64,000 bases of DNA from Calcarisporiella thermophila CBS 279.70 (taxonomy: Eukaryota > Calcarisporiellomycota), in NCBI RefSeq assembly GCF_041956535.1, contig NW_027192194.1:1209531-1273530 (forward strand), in the 5' to 3' direction. The notes under the pieces are model-generated. The model made no database searches. It was not told the origin of the DNA and was given only the letters and a program-made list of their open reading frames with translations. Of the stretch, positions 10,848 to 23,337 are shown piece by piece (position 1 is the first letter of the stretch; each line of letters starts with the position of its first letter). The translations under genes were made by a program, and so were the position numbers.

Positions 10848-11856
10848 TAGTCGATGGCTCGCAGATAACTTATAGATGGGAAGCTATGGGAAGTGATTAC
10901 AAACGACCATGGAAGCATTCTCGAACCACTCTCCCCCACAGTTCCTTTTGATTCTCATTAATATTCGGTTCTAAACTAAATTTGGCCAATAACGGTGGGC
11001 GACTGCAAACACGCAATTTCGCCAATAAATTTCCTCTTCCATGCTTTTCTGTATCGAAGTCCAAGCGCATGGTCAGATGGGAGACCATTTCTACATGCTC
11101 CAAGGATTGCGACAAGCCGGTACTGTAGTAAGAGTCTCTGTACCGGGTTGGTTGTCGCTGCGGTGCTTTATTTCTGAATGCGAGCATATTCTAATAAGGA
11201 GTTTTCTCTTGGCCGAGGATCGCTCAGGAGGCGTAGCAAAGGGGTGCAATAGCGTGCTCTTTACATAATTGGTTTTTTTTTTTCCCAAAGAAGTGTCCAA
11301 GCATGGCGCTGCCGGCTTTTTATCTAAAACGTGCCCTTGGAATTATCCTTTTCTCGCGAATTGTCCGACAGCCGGAGCCTAACTTTGTCGACATAGCCTA
11401 TCAACTTGGCGCAACATTGACGCTAACCCTGGATGTCCTAGGGCGCCTTGCCCTGCAACCCTAAAATGCTTTGGTAAACATGCCTATTGGGGCCGGTTAA
11501 TGGCGGCCGAATTATGCGCAAAGGCCACTTTTATTCCACCATTGGAAGAGAGGGGAAGTCTGCCACATTCCCCACTCTTATAAAATTACAGGCACCAGAG
11601 CAAAAAAAGGAAAAACAAAAACAACATTAGGGAGGCGTCAAGAAAAGATGTTAATAAACAAGCCGGAGAAGCAATAGAAAATTCAACCCAGTCAAACCAT
11701 TAAAAGTGGAGAATACTATGAAAACAATCATATCTACATATTAATGCACGTAAAATAAAAAGGTAAGCCTCTCTTCGATGCCGCGCGCTAATACTAGAGG
11801 AGAGTGGGAGAGAGTAGAAGCATGGAGGAAGAGCAGCTCTGAACATCAAGACTTCA
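10848..11856. other. Intergenic, about 1 kb
   Basis: Promoter of the AEC gene and 3' flank of the zinc-finger gene. A 96-codon open frame at 10897-11187 on the minus strand has no recognisable content and sits where a promoter and 5' UTR are expected. A T run lies near 11273. No RNA gene was seen. Confidence 0.55.
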
Positions 11857-12255
11857 TTAAAGGTGGTGGCAGGTCCTCTTGTGAAAGGTCAGGGTGGTCT
11901 TTCGCGAATAAGCTTTGTCGCAGTCGCCAATGTCGCAGCGGTAGGGCTTCCTACCGGTGTGAATGCGGCGATGACGGGCCAGAGAACTGCTGTCGCTGAA
12001 ACGCTTCTCGCAATGTTCGCACTGGTGAGGCCGCTCACCCGTGTGCGTGCGCACGTGCACGGTGAGGGCGGAGCGTTGGATAAAGCTCTTACGACAGCCG
12101 CCGATGCAGCACTTGAATGGGCGCTCGTCATTGTGGATACGGCGGTGCCGCGCGAGGTCCGAGCGTCGAGAGAAAGCCTTGTGACAGCCGTGCCATTCGC
12201 AGCGGAAGGGCTTCGTGATCACGTCATCAATGTGGATGAGCTCGAGGATGTCCAT
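11857..12255 (-). CDS. Small C2H2 zinc-finger protein, four fingers
   Basis: Likely sequence-specific DNA-binding transcription factor. It is an intronless frame of 132 aa from ATG ([11 protein letters not shown]) and is almost all zinc fingers. Finger 1 is CEWHGC...H...H, finger 2 CCIGGC..., finger 3 [17 protein letters not shown], finger 4 [19 protein letters not shown]. Fingers 2 and 3 are joined by the classic linker HTGERPH; the finger 1-2 and 3-4 linkers vary (HNDERPF, HTGRKPY). Recognition-helix residues are readable: RRSDLAR, QRSALTV, DSSSLAR, RKTTLTF. No activation domain is encoded. An upstream exon cannot be excluded, but I saw no convincing one. The arrangement SALTVH..., [13 protein letters not shown] resembles a group conserved in many fungi. 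Confidence 0.85.
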   Translation of the reverse strand: MDILELIHIDDVITKPFRCEWHGCHKAFSRRSDLARHRRIHNDERPFKCCIGGCRKSFIQRSALTVHVRTHTGERPHQCEHCEKRFSDSSSLARHRRIHTGRKPYRCDIGDCDKAYSRKTTLTFHKRTCHHL

Positions 12256-13944
12256 GGGAATAGAGCGAAGCAGCCAACAATGTCAAATGAGTGGAAAAGG
12301 GTTTGGAAAGGAGTGGACTCAGAACTAAAGCAAAACTAACGGGCTAAAAGACTAACCAACGACCGAACAAACAGATTGACTGACTGGCAGGCTGACAGAC
12401 AAACTGATAAGGGGCTAAACAGTGGAGACTGAGGGGGCTACCGAAATACAACTGACACTTATTTACAAAGCTATGAAAAGAAAAGAAATAAAACCGAAAA
12501 AAGCTGTGCTCCTCCATGGGCCTATATATATATCTGCTGGAGGGGCGCCACCGTTTTTTATTTCTCTCTCTGGGGCTAATCTCAGAGAATGGTAGAGCTG
12601 CAATTATGAGATGGAGACAGATGGCAGTTTCAGAGAGTCTAAGTTTATATTGTATGTGCCAAATAACGCGTCGTTGCCTCGTACTGGCTGTGTCCCCCCA
12701 CCATGCCAATCCTTTCCCCACCCTGTTCTCTGGAGAAGATGGCGATAAACAAGGAGAATGCCGCGACTTTTTGGAATTTAAAGTTTCATGTAATTATTTT
12801 TGTCCTCATTGTCCATCCTTCGCTACTTTTGGCGCAGTTTGGGCCGATCCTAAGGGATTAATTTGGGGAGAATGAGGCCTGAGAGTTTTGTTCGCATAGC
12901 AAAATAAAACAGAAAAGAAAGAGATAAATTTGATCTCTGTTTATGGTCTCGCCACACTAGCTAGAAGAGTCGATAAGAACGTTGCTCTTTCGCGATATGG
13001 AATTGCTTGGCCAAGCTCTTCTAGCCCTTAGAAAGCGCTGCCCACTCTCTCAACAGATGCATCTCCTTCCCCTTCCCCTCCTTCCCCTCCTCCTGTTGTT
13101 GCTTCCCCCACCCGCTCCACTTCCCCACCTCTCCACCCACACCAGCGCAATGGTAATGCTGCCCAAGGTAAGGAGTAATAGCGTGCTTAAACTTGCATCC
13201 ACAGACGGTGCTTCCGCTAACCTAATAACCCTGTGCATCCCGCGCCTATTGAGAGGGGGGAGGGGGGATGGTGGGGAAGCGGAAAAGACCCAGACCGTTT
13301 TAATAAAACTTGGATTTTCTTTTTGCTTCTTCCCTTAATAATCACATATTGCCACATTCGAAAAAAAGTTCCCCGCAAAATATGGGTATATGGCAAATCT
13401 CCCTGCCTTTTCATAAAGACTAAATCAAGCACGCACCGCCAGGAGTGGGTGGGGGGTTAAATTAAGCACTTCTTCTGGAGAGAAACCGTGCTTTTACTAT
13501 ATTAGATGATGCTGGCTCCATTGATTTGAACTAAATTAAAAACGTCGCTGCGTCACACTCTTACCCTGATTGGAAAAATAAATTAAATTTCTTCCGATTT
13601 GGGAATATTTGATCGAATCGCTGAGCTTGAGGTAGATGTAAAAATAAGCATATGAAATTGGATCATCTTTGATACATGAGCTCCAACTGATACATTTTTG
13701 CTCAGCTCGCCAGAGGGGAGAGGGAGGGAGACGGCAAATGCTGCTGCTGATTGAACCTCGTGCAAATGAAATTTTATTTTAACGTCTTGTAATCAACCGT
13801 TTAATTATTCAAAGTTTCCACCCTCTTACACAAAATAGACCCACCGACAAAGTAGAGCCAAGAATATGAAAAAAAAAGCAAAAATAAGGGGAAACCAGAT
13901 CCAACCTGACAAACGAACACAAAAACAAGTGTCCTGCTAGTTTT
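12256..13944. other. Intergenic, about 1.7 kb
   Basis: Long upstream region of the zinc-finger gene plus the 3' flank of the aminopeptidase gene. It contains a C/T-rich tract at about 13068-13135 and a G-rich tract at 13251-13275. Open frames here are low-complexity (Leu/Pro or Arg/Gly) products of these tracts. Such a long flank before a regulator gene may hold its control elements; none was recognised. Confidence 0.55.
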
Positions 13945-16900
13945 TTACGCCATAAATCTTCTTTCTCTTAGCCATTCGACAATGTCGTCTCGATCCCTAT
14001 CGCTCCACCGTGCTCCCACACGAACCATCTCTATACTCTGTGCCAAATGTCGCGAGTATTCTCTGGTGTCCTTTTTTGAAAAGAACTCTTCAATCTCCTT
14101 GGCCTTCGCCTCTGTTGTGAAGGAGCTTGTTGCAATCTTGACTACATATCCCAACAGCTTCATGGAATGGTTGTATCGACCAAGGAGTAAATGCCATTTC
14201 TGTTGGACAAACTCCCAGAGTAGGGCACGGCTCTGAGGGCAGGAGGTGGACAAAGCAACATAGACATGATGTATATCTTGAACCTTCACTTGTGACCCCT
14301 GGACGGTCAGCTCTAGGAGGCGCCGAATGAGCTCAGGCTGCTTCGTGTACCCGAGTGCTTGCAATGCTGCAACCTTCTGGTCGGCTAAAGGGGCTTCATT
14401 GAATATTTTCAGGACTGCCCCGAATTCCCTTTCGCCTCCGTGGGCGACCACTATCTCATATGCAACTGCTCGAACATTCGGGTGCAAAGCCGTCTCGTCT
14501 TTCTCATTGACGAATCGGTCAAATCGTCGCTTTGCCTCCGCCACTACGTCGGATACGTTCGCATGACCAGCGCTGCGAAGCATGAGGGTCCTCAACAAAG
14601 TGGTCAAGTAGTCTTCCTCCTCCAGATAGTCCCACCCCAATCGCCTTGCCAAACTCGAATAGAGTTGATGCTGAAAGCCTCGTAAACTCTTGCGCACTTG
14701 TTCGGGCTCCTCAAAGAGTACTCTAGAAAGTGTGCTAAGGCGCCCAGTGATCTCCTTCCACACAATATACTCAGTCTCCTTTTCATAGCATAAAATCAAG
14801 CTGAGGAGGTCGCTGGTACGCATGTGCCCACTCATGACCAGTGCCCCCGCGTCAGCTAAAAGCCCGACTCGCTCCCTCGTTGATTCAATTTCTCCTAGTT
14901 GCACCGCCATGCCCAATCTAGCTAAAAGGTTAGATGTGTAGAGGACGCGGTAGAAACCTGTGTGGTCATGATTCAATTTGAAGTATCGTTCCACACTTCC
15001 CTTCACAGGCAACCCACGCAGGCGCACACTTCGCTCCATCAATATGGTAGAGTGCTTGGTCCACTCCTTTTTATTGTACGTCCCACCAACCGCAATATTC
15101 AAAGGAACCCACCACAAAATCCGGTCCTCTTCTGCTTGAACATCTCCCGTAAGGAGATATCTGTGCTGCTGGATCGACACCTCACCTCCCTCATGCTCAA
15201 TCACTTTCAGCACTGGATAGCCCACTTGCCTTGTCCATTGCGACATAAATGAACCCACATCCACGTCGAATTCTTCGCTAAGAGCTCGCCACAAATCCTC
15301 GGTGGTGGCATTGCGATAGGCATGACTTCTAAGATAGCGCCGAACTCCATCCAAGAAACAATCTATCCCCATCCATTCGCTGAGCATGCGAATAACCGAT
15401 GCTCCTTTAGCATAAGAGATCATGTCGAAAATCTTTTCCAAAGATATTAGCCCATACGGAAAAAAAGTTCTTTGTGTCCCGTTCATTACCTGATTAATTT
15501 CCGCTGCCGTGCTCACCGGGACATCAATCGCATGAGACGCACGCATAGCGTCTAGTTGTAGTCCATTCTGCATTACGTCCATAATGAACTGGGTCCATAT
15601 ATCCCAATCTGGGAAGATTCGGTCAACGGCGAACCAGCCTGCCCAGGTAGCAAATCCTTCGTTGAGCCAAAGCTCATTCCACCAAGTCATGGTTACCAGG
15701 TTACCAAACCATTGATGCGCCGTCTCGTGGCTTCAATAAGAAGGTTTATGAATAAAATATATATTGTCTATGATCAGTATCAGCAACGGTCGCACATATT
15801 TTCGGAACGAATGCAATTTACCAAATCACTGAGGCGATGTATTGCTTTTGCCTTGCATCGGAAGTACTCTCATCATATAGGAGAAGGTTCGTTCGGTAGG
15901 TCACTAGACCCCAGTTCTCCATAGCCCCCGATTCAAAATCGGGTATGGCAACTTGGTCGTACTTGGGCAATGGGTATGGAGTTCCAAATGTCTGCGCAAA
16001 GATTTCCAGCGCCTTGCATCCGATATCTAGTGCAAACTGCCCATGCTCTTTGAGTCCTGGAGGGGTGTACACCCGACAGAGTACGGGTTGACCGCCGTTT
16101 GGCTCTCCTGTTGTGGTGGTCTCGATATATTCTAGCTCGCCAACAATGAAAGCGACCAGATACGTGCTCATGACAGGAGTACGTGCAAAACAAACCTCTT
16201 TCTGGCAATCGCCAATGGAAACCTCGGAGAGAATGTTCATGTTGCTGAGGGCCGTCATATGTGCGTCAACTACCAAAACGATATCAAATGTTGCTTTAAG
16301 AGCAGGCTATCGGATTGGTGACACGTATTAGTGCCCTTGAGCTTGGGGTGCGATATTCGGGCCTACTTACCTCATCCCAACAAGGAAAAGCACGCCGAGC
16401 ATCTGTAGCTTCAAATTGCGTCGACGCCATATACCTTTGGATAGAACATTAGGGGATTCTCCGATGTTCGTATGGTGTGTATTGTATGCCATCTAACTCA
16501 CCTCACTTTTTCATCCGCGTCTTTATACGAGCTCCGATAGAATCCCCGCATTTGGTCATTGATCTTTCCCGCAAACGCCAGTTTGACATTTGCTTTGGAA
16601 CTAGAAGGAAGTGCTTGCACTAATCTTAGCTTCACGACTTGTCGGTCTTGTTCATGGATAATCTGACTAACATCTTGGCTCTGATAAGTCTTTATGGCAA
16701 GGTTTGTCACAGTAGCCGCAGTAACCTCAAGGTCGCAAGCATTCAATGCTATCTCCGTGGTATCTTGGTGGATCTCAATCCTATTATTAACAACGATTCA
16801 TAAGTAATCTGTGTGGAACCATGAATATCTATGATGGAAGGAGAAAAAATTTCTGGAATCTCACTCCACAATCTCTTCGCCCACAAAAGAAAAGTCGGTG

Positions 16901-16980
16901 AAATTAGGTATTAGCTTAAGGCTATAGTGTATAGGTCGTACGTTAAAGGGGAGGTTAGCCCCTTCTTGGATGGAATTCAT
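13945..16980 (-). CDS. M1-family zinc aminopeptidase (Ape2/Aap1, puromycin-sensitive type)
   Basis: Removes N-terminal residues from peptides; yeast relatives are Ape2 and Aap1. Exons begin MNSIQEGANLPFNVRPIHYSLKLIPNF and continue through EIHQDTTEIALNACDL, YMASTQFEATDARRAFPCWDE and PALKATFDI to the long 3' exon. The substrate-anchoring motif GAMENWG is present (near 15920 on the reverse strand). The zinc motif HETAHQW is rebuilt across the intron at about 15732-15822; it is followed after 18 residues by the third ligand in WLNEGFA, giving HExxH-x18-E. The downstream catalytic Tyr region (SYAKGASVIRMLSEWMG) is intact, and the C-terminal half is the helical ERAP1_C-like domain. There is no obvious signal peptide, so a cytosolic enzyme is likely. 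Confidence 0.93.
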
Positions 16981-18127
16981 GTGCCAGAAGACGTGAAATT
17001 CTGCTTCCTTTGAGGTAAGTCTTCTTGGAATGAAACAAGTTTATTCTGAAATGAGTAGAGTCAATGTTGCAATTAGCTAGTCGTGATTCTGAACTATGTA
17101 ACAGCTGAAGGCGGGTACACAGGATAGGAAGAGAATAGATAGAAATTTGTCCGACTGCCAAGACAGAGAAAGGAAATTGTTTAATTATTAGCAAGTGGGA
17201 ACTATTTCACAGCAAAGATCAGTTCAGATGACTGTGGGAATTTGGATTTCTGAGCAAGATGTGACAAATAATGATAATAGAAATACATATAAAAATAGAC
17301 GCGATAACTCTAATCTTTATGTAAAATAAGTTTTCGACGCTTGTGACTGTGCTTGTGCTTTTGCCAGTGTTAGTGCTTAATCAAAAAATAATAAAAGCAG
17401 AACGGGCCATCTGTAGATAAGAAAAAAAGCACTCACCCAAAACCATCTTAGGCTTGCTTGCATAAACTATCATGTGGCCATTCTAGGGCAAAGTGGAGCC
17501 AAAATGGCATGCGATTAAATTGCATTCTCCTAAACTCAGTGAGAAGAATTTGCCAAGAATCTATAAGCCATATCACCCGCCAGATCTGGATATCCTAAAC
17601 TTGCCAGTTGTTTTATCTGCTTCTTACTGCGAGAGAAAGCGGATCACCGTCGCTGCAGGGAGAAGGAGCGTGAACAAAAGGCTTCAATCTGAGGTCTATT
17701 CTTGTTAGCTGGAGAGATTGACTATGACAATGGCCAATAAGATAGTTCATTTTGCAAATAAAATAATCCCAATAAAATAAAAAACATGTAAGAATCAATG
17801 CAGCAAGAGCAAACGCGGATATTAAAATGGAAAACATGGCAAATAGAAGCTCGAAGATCGAAATATAAAAATGATTAAAAGAGGGGGAAAAAATATGAAG
17901 ATATTGAAAATAGTTTAAGCAAATATACGGTCAACATTTATACAATAGGATAAGGAGAAAAAGAAATAATAAGCAATGAATATGGAAAAAAACCTATATT
18001 AACACGAGGAAATAAGAGAAAGCGAATAAATGAAATAAATACAAGAACAGAAGGCTCTGCATCAAAAGACATATTCAATGTTCGGTTTATCGTCCAGAGT
18101 TCCAAAAACGAGTGTGAAAAAAATTCA
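16981..18127. other. Intergenic, AT-rich, about 1.1 kb
   Basis: Upstream of the aminopeptidase and downstream of the YML020W-like gene. It is mostly A/T (17200-18070). A frame at 17613-17837 on the minus strand opens with a signal-peptide-like segment but does not resolve into a confident gene (see findings). Confidence 0.5.
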
Positions 18128-21000
18128 TCAGGGGGATATTGCTTGGATCGGCTCTAATCTAAACTTCACCTCCTGTAGTCTGCCGGTAGGCTGCCAGTCC
18201 TCATATTGGGCCTGGAGACGTTCCAGCTCCTGTCTCAGCTCGTCATCTCCCAGAATCTTTCTATCATCCATGATGCCTCGCATGGCCCATGGCAAATAAA
18301 AAGGGTTGTTGCGCGAACGGACGCGAAATTCCCCCGCTCGCAAACCCAAGTTGTGATGCGAGGGAGTAGGCCCTTCGAGGAGGTATCGCACGGCAAGCGA
18401 GTACACCTCCAACTCTTCGTATATAGTCGAGTGGGCTTGATCGCTATAGATGGACCCCCCCAAGGCCTCACTCAAGTGTAGAAGGAGCCCATGATCGGAG
18501 ATTCCATTGTTGCGGAGTCGTAGGGCAAACACAATCAGCCCTGTGAGGAAGTCGGCCTGATAGATATGCGCGTCGATATACACGGCGCGCAAAATCGCGG
18601 GATGATCGATGCCGTGAATGATGGCGGAATAGAGCGGCACCACTTGGTCCTGCATCGACCCGACCAGGACAATCTTGATGTTGGCGCGAAGCATGACATC
18701 GAGGGCGTGGAGGAATTTTTGCGAGATGTCGGTTGAGAAATCCATAAAGTCAAAGAGCTCCCTCGCGGCTTCGCCTTCAAAATACTATGGATGAAAATAC
18801 TGCATCAGCAACCGGGGGGTATACAGGATTTTTATCAAAGCCTTTTTTTTCACCTTCACAAATAAATTGCTCTTTAAACTAATAAATGGCCCGTGTCCGA
18901 TTCCAGCCATAGCTAAGAAGCACATCTGTTGACGCGCAGGCTGTATTTTCCTTTCTTCTATCAGCTGCTCCACCAATAGGGCCGACACAGGTGTTCCTTG
19001 GGAATGGGCGACGATGAACACCACATCTGCTTCTAGCAAATTGCGGCACCATGTTTCATTTTGGTAAAGATTGCGCTTGAGAAGTTGCACGCGATCCTCG
19101 ACTTTGCCTTCGCCTTCGAGCGGAATCTGAGAGATGGAGTGATCCGGAATGGCAACGCCGTAATGGTCACGGAAGTAATTGGCAAGTGCACGTTTGAAAT
19201 TGAAAGCGAATCGGGCAGAAGTTCCTGTCGGCTCGCCAAGCACAGATCTCACCAACTTTGCAATATTAAATTCCCCAGGTCAGTGAGCATTCGAATTGGA
19301 GTTGGAGGTACAGTCCTTCTACTCACCTTATGTGGGAACCACCCATGGACTGCCAACACCGCATACTTTTTGTCTAAATCGGTGCGCGTCATTCCGCCCA
19401 AATAGCGGGACAATTTTCCCTCTCGGCCAGCGAAGAGTCCGTTGACCGCGTGGAATGCATATTGCACGAGTGTATTCGGCTGCGCACGTCGCGCATTGGG
19501 GAACTGATCCTCGAACCGCGGCAACACTACATTCTTTTGATTTGCCCCGGCTCGCAATCCTGATCCGAACCATCCAATGGTGGGGGCAACAAGTGGCCTA
19601 TTTGCCTCTGCCAAACTCTGCGTTTTATTGCTAGAAGTGTCTGCCATTTCTGCTTTATTAATTGGTTCTGTGGTGGAGGTGGTTGCGACGCTTTGTGCGT
19701 CCGCCTGCTGCTCAATGTGTGCAGTGGCGGTGACAGACCGTCTGCTGAAAAAAGACAACTGCCACCAATGAGAGCTTTCCTCGAGAGCTTGCTGGTCCTC
19801 AGCTTCAGTGGTGGAGGTTTCCGCTTGAGATTCCATAACCGTAGTCTCTGCGGTCGTTGTTGTGGTGTTATCCTGCCTCTTTTGCCCCGAAGTCTCCAAG
19901 GTTAAGGAAGCGTCTGTCGTGACTACAGTCTCGGTGACTTCATTGCCCGCTATGGATCCTTTCCATCCCCATACCCAACTCCCTCTCGTTTGTTGGGCTG
20001 GCACGGCAGGAATATCGTCGGTCGATTGCTCTGGCTTTCCTTGGGATGCGTCGACAGGAGGTGCAGGCGGTGGTTGTGTAGAGGCCGTAGGAGTAGCCTC
20101 GATAGGCTTCTCTACGCTTCTACCACTCCTAACGGATAAAGCATCGTCCTCAACTACTCGAATTTTCTCTTTCAGCTGAGCAACACTAGTCGAGAATGTT
20201 GCCGTCTTCGAGACAACATTCCCCGCGGCACTCGTATTGCTGATCTCTGCGATCCCTTTCGAGCGCGACATCCACGAGCTTACGGATGACCCAGAACCCG
20301 ATCGATTGCGCTTTGCAGGTGATGAAGAAAATGGCACGGGGGTATTATTCATGCTCTGACTTGGTTCTGCAGAATAGGGAGTAGCAGAAACTCGGCCGAT
20401 GGGAAGGGAGGGTACGGATGATATATCAGAGATCGGCTTGTGCGCAAGAAATGCGGTGAGGAGGGAGGCAGAGGAGGACTGTTTTGTGAGGGAATGATTT
20501 GGCTCGGGGGCGGGGACAGGATTATGTTGATTGTGAGATCCTTGCGGTAACTCTTTTCCTTGCTCTTCAGCTCCCTTTATGATCCCTTTCCCAGCCTCTT
20601 CTTTATGCTGTTCTGGTAGAAGCCTTTCTGAAGATGTCGAGGATAGTTGCAGAGGAGAGATACGTGATGAATGGCGATGCCACCAGAACCAAGCCAAGCC
20701 CGACTGAGCTGAGGCCATGGGGGGTGCTTTCGTGGAAGAAATGTCATCATTTTTTTCTTCTCCATTCGGTGTAGCAGTAGCGGGTATAACATCATGTGAT
20801 GTATTAGCCATAACCGTATCCTCTTCTCTCACTGGAGCTCCATTAGCCTGTTGCGGTTGATCAGGTTCCTGCTCAGCTACGATCGTTTGCTCAGTTTCGC
20901 AGTGGTCCGGCGGATTTAAGCTATCGTTTGGGCTTGGTCCATTCTGGTGCGAATCAGTAGAAGTAGTGCTAGTACGATTCCACAGAAATGAGAAGGCCAT
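18128..21000 (-). CDS. Large fungal protein with alpha/beta-hydrolase-like C-terminus, YML020W-like
   Basis: Matches from memory a conserved fungal family that includes yeast YML020W, of unknown function. Three exons: 21000 to about 19328, about 19258 to 18855, and about 18786 to 18128. Residues 1-430 are low-complexity, rich in Ser, Thr, Gln and Pro, and contain three Trp-rich blocks (WFWWHRH, SWVWGWKGS, SHWWQLSFFSRRS). The C-terminal half is conserved: KYAVLAVHGWFPHK, then DVVFIVAHSQGTPVSALL, whose A-H-S-Q-G is a nucleophile-elbow-like motif, then GSMQDQVVPLYSA, which can supply the acid Asp, and HHNLG/HSTIYEE, which could supply a His. It is plausibly a serine hydrolase, but no activity is established. 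The last intron has two nearby acceptors (see findings). It is divergent with PCK1. Confidence 0.8.
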
Positions 21001-21271
21001 TGACAGATATAAGGAATAAGAGAATATGAGTTCGAAAGCGGACTGAAAAGATAGAGTGATGGATCATACGCCACTGGCTAAAAAAAAAGATCGAATTCAG
21101 ATGAAATCCTTCAGCCCAGAATTACTCGGTGAAGCAATAAAAAAGAAGCGTAAGGGTTTTGATTATTTTTCTCACTCTCAAGCAAGCTCTGAACTACACA
21201 GTCTTCTCCCACACCCATATCCTAGCTGTGTTTTATTTTTATTTTCCTATCCGAAATACAAAAAGAAAACA

Positions 21272-23030
21272 ATGGCTTCGCAGCAGCATGCACGCTGTAG
21301 TACCCCTTGTTTCGAGAATTGTCACATTCACGGAACACCCAATCTCCACTACCATCACCACCACAATGTACGTGTCGAGGAAGAACTCCACAACAAAGCC
21401 CACATTGACTACTCCAAAGTCTCCATTCTTTGGAATCCTCCTGTGCCTGTCATGTATGAGGAAGCCCTGCGGAGTGAACCCGGGACCGTCATCTCGGCGT
21501 CGGGTGCCATAGTCGCCACCTCCGGAAAGAAGACGGGACGTTCGCCTAGGGATAAGCGTATTGTGGACGAGGAGGAATCCAGCCAGGATATTTGGGTAAA
21601 CTTGCACGCGCTCCTTTCCATTAATAAAATTTAATTCTCTCCATTCCTCTTAGTGGGGACCGGTTAATATGCCCATTTCGGAACGTGTTTTTATGATTAA
21701 CCGAGAGCGAGCAGTGGACTATCTCAACACTCGCGAGCGGTTGTATGTCTTTGATGGATTCGCGGGCTGGGATCCAAAGTATCGCATCAAAATTCGGATT
21801 GTCGCAGCACGCGCATACCATTGTCTATTTATGCGCAACATGCTTATCCGTCCGACACCCAGCGAACTGGAGACCTTTGGAGAGCCAGACTTTACGGTTT
21901 ACAATGCGGGAGCCTTCCCGGCAAATCGCTATACAACCGGCATGACCTCGACCACAAGTGTTTCCATCAATTTCAAGAGTAAGGAGATGGTGATCCTGGG
22001 GACCGAGTACGCGGGGGAAATGAAAAAGGGCATATTTACGGTGATGCATTACTTGATGCCAAAGACTGGGGTGGTCTCCCTCCATTCGTCTGCGAACGAG
22101 GGGCGAAATGGGGATGTGACGTTGTTCTTCGGGTTATCTGGAACTGGGAAGACCACGCTCTCCACCGACCCTCAGCGTCGACTTATCGGGGACGACGAAC
22201 ACTGCTGGTCCGAGAACGGCATCTTCAACATCGAAGGGGGGTGCTACGCCAAGTGTATTAACCTCAAGGCTGCCGATGAGCCGCAGATCTACGGCGCAAT
22301 TCGATTCGGGAGCGTCCTCGAAAACGTCGTGCTCGACGAAGAAACCCGCGAAGTCAATTACGCCGACTCCTCCTTGACGGAAAACACCCGCGCCTCATAT
22401 CCGATCGAATATATTCCTGACGCGAAAATCCCTTGTCTGGGAAACCACCCTAGAAACATTATCCTACTTACCTGCGATGCTTTCGGGGTTCTTCCACCCG
22501 TGGCCAAGCTGACCCCCGCGCAGGTCATGTACCATTTCATCTCGGGATATACGGCCAAGATAGCGGGGACGGAGGAGGGCGTTGTGGAGCCAGAGGCAAC
22601 CTTTAGTGCTTGTTTCGGGCAGCCCTTCCTCGTCTGGCACCCGATGAAGTATGCACAGATGCTTGCCGATAAGATCTCCCAGCACAGTGCGAATGCATGG
22701 CTCATTTCCACCGGTTGGACCGGCGGCAAATATGGGGTTGGAAAACGCTGCCCGCTCAAATACACGCGCGCCATCATTGATGCAATTCATAGTGGTGAGC
22801 TCGCCCAAGTGGAGTACGAAACCTTCCCGATCTTCGATCTGAAGATTCCTAAGAGCTGCTCTGGAGTTCCCTCGGAGATTTTGAACCCTGTCTCGGTGTG
22901 GAAACACACCTCCGGCGAGAATGCATTCTACGAGCAGCTACGCAAAATTGCTAACCTCTTTGTCGAAAACTTTAGGTTGTATGCGTCAGAAGCCTCGACG
23001 GAGGTCCATGAAGCTGGACCCCGCCTGTAA
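21272..23030 (+). CDS. PCK1: Phosphoenolpyruvate carboxykinase, ATP-type
   Basis: Converts oxaloacetate and ATP to PEP, CO2 and ADP, the committed step of gluconeogenesis in the cytosol. Exons 21272-21595 and 21654-23030 sum to 567 codons, giving 566 aa. Key motifs are all present: [52 protein letters not shown] (metal/substrate site), the P-loop [11 protein letters not shown], the metal-binding GDDEHCW, and the C-terminal [21 protein letters not shown]. The intron falls after DIW, just before WGPVN. The first 45 residues are unusual: Cys- and His-rich ([19 protein letters not shown]) ahead of the normal [14 protein letters not shown] start. The start is the first ATG that keeps this region; a longer in-frame extension upstream lacks protein character. 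Only 271 bp separate it from the divergent neighbour. Confidence 0.96.
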
Positions 23031-23337
23031 TTCACTTCTATGTATGTTATCTAGTATATATGATTCTGTATATGTATGTTTGTAATCAAATTGTCTTTGT
23101 TCTGTCCCTTTTATTTTGCATCTCTGTGGACTACACTCTCTCTTTTTGTTTTAAGAATGCATCAACCCCCATATATTTAATAATAATTTAAATTCCTCCG
23201 CTTCAAGTAGGACAGCAACTTGACTGCTATTGTGACTGCGATCTCTATGGAAATGGAGGTAAACAAATCTTTGGAATTCATTTCGCTCGAGGATTTTGGA
23301 TACATCCGTCAATCTATTTTTGTTTTTCCATTGAGCC
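23031..23337. other. Intergenic, 307 bp
   Basis: 3' flank of PCK1 (T-rich) and promoter of SSF1. Nothing else was recognised. Confidence 0.6.

Noticed and set aside
10897-11187. 96-codon minus-strand frame upstream of the AEC gene
   Set aside because: No family features, mixed composition, and it ends 50 bp before the AEC start codon where a promoter or 5' UTR is expected.
13050-13338. Leu/Pro and Arg/Gly frames near 13.1 kb
   Set aside because: Come from a C/T tract and its complement; not gene-like.
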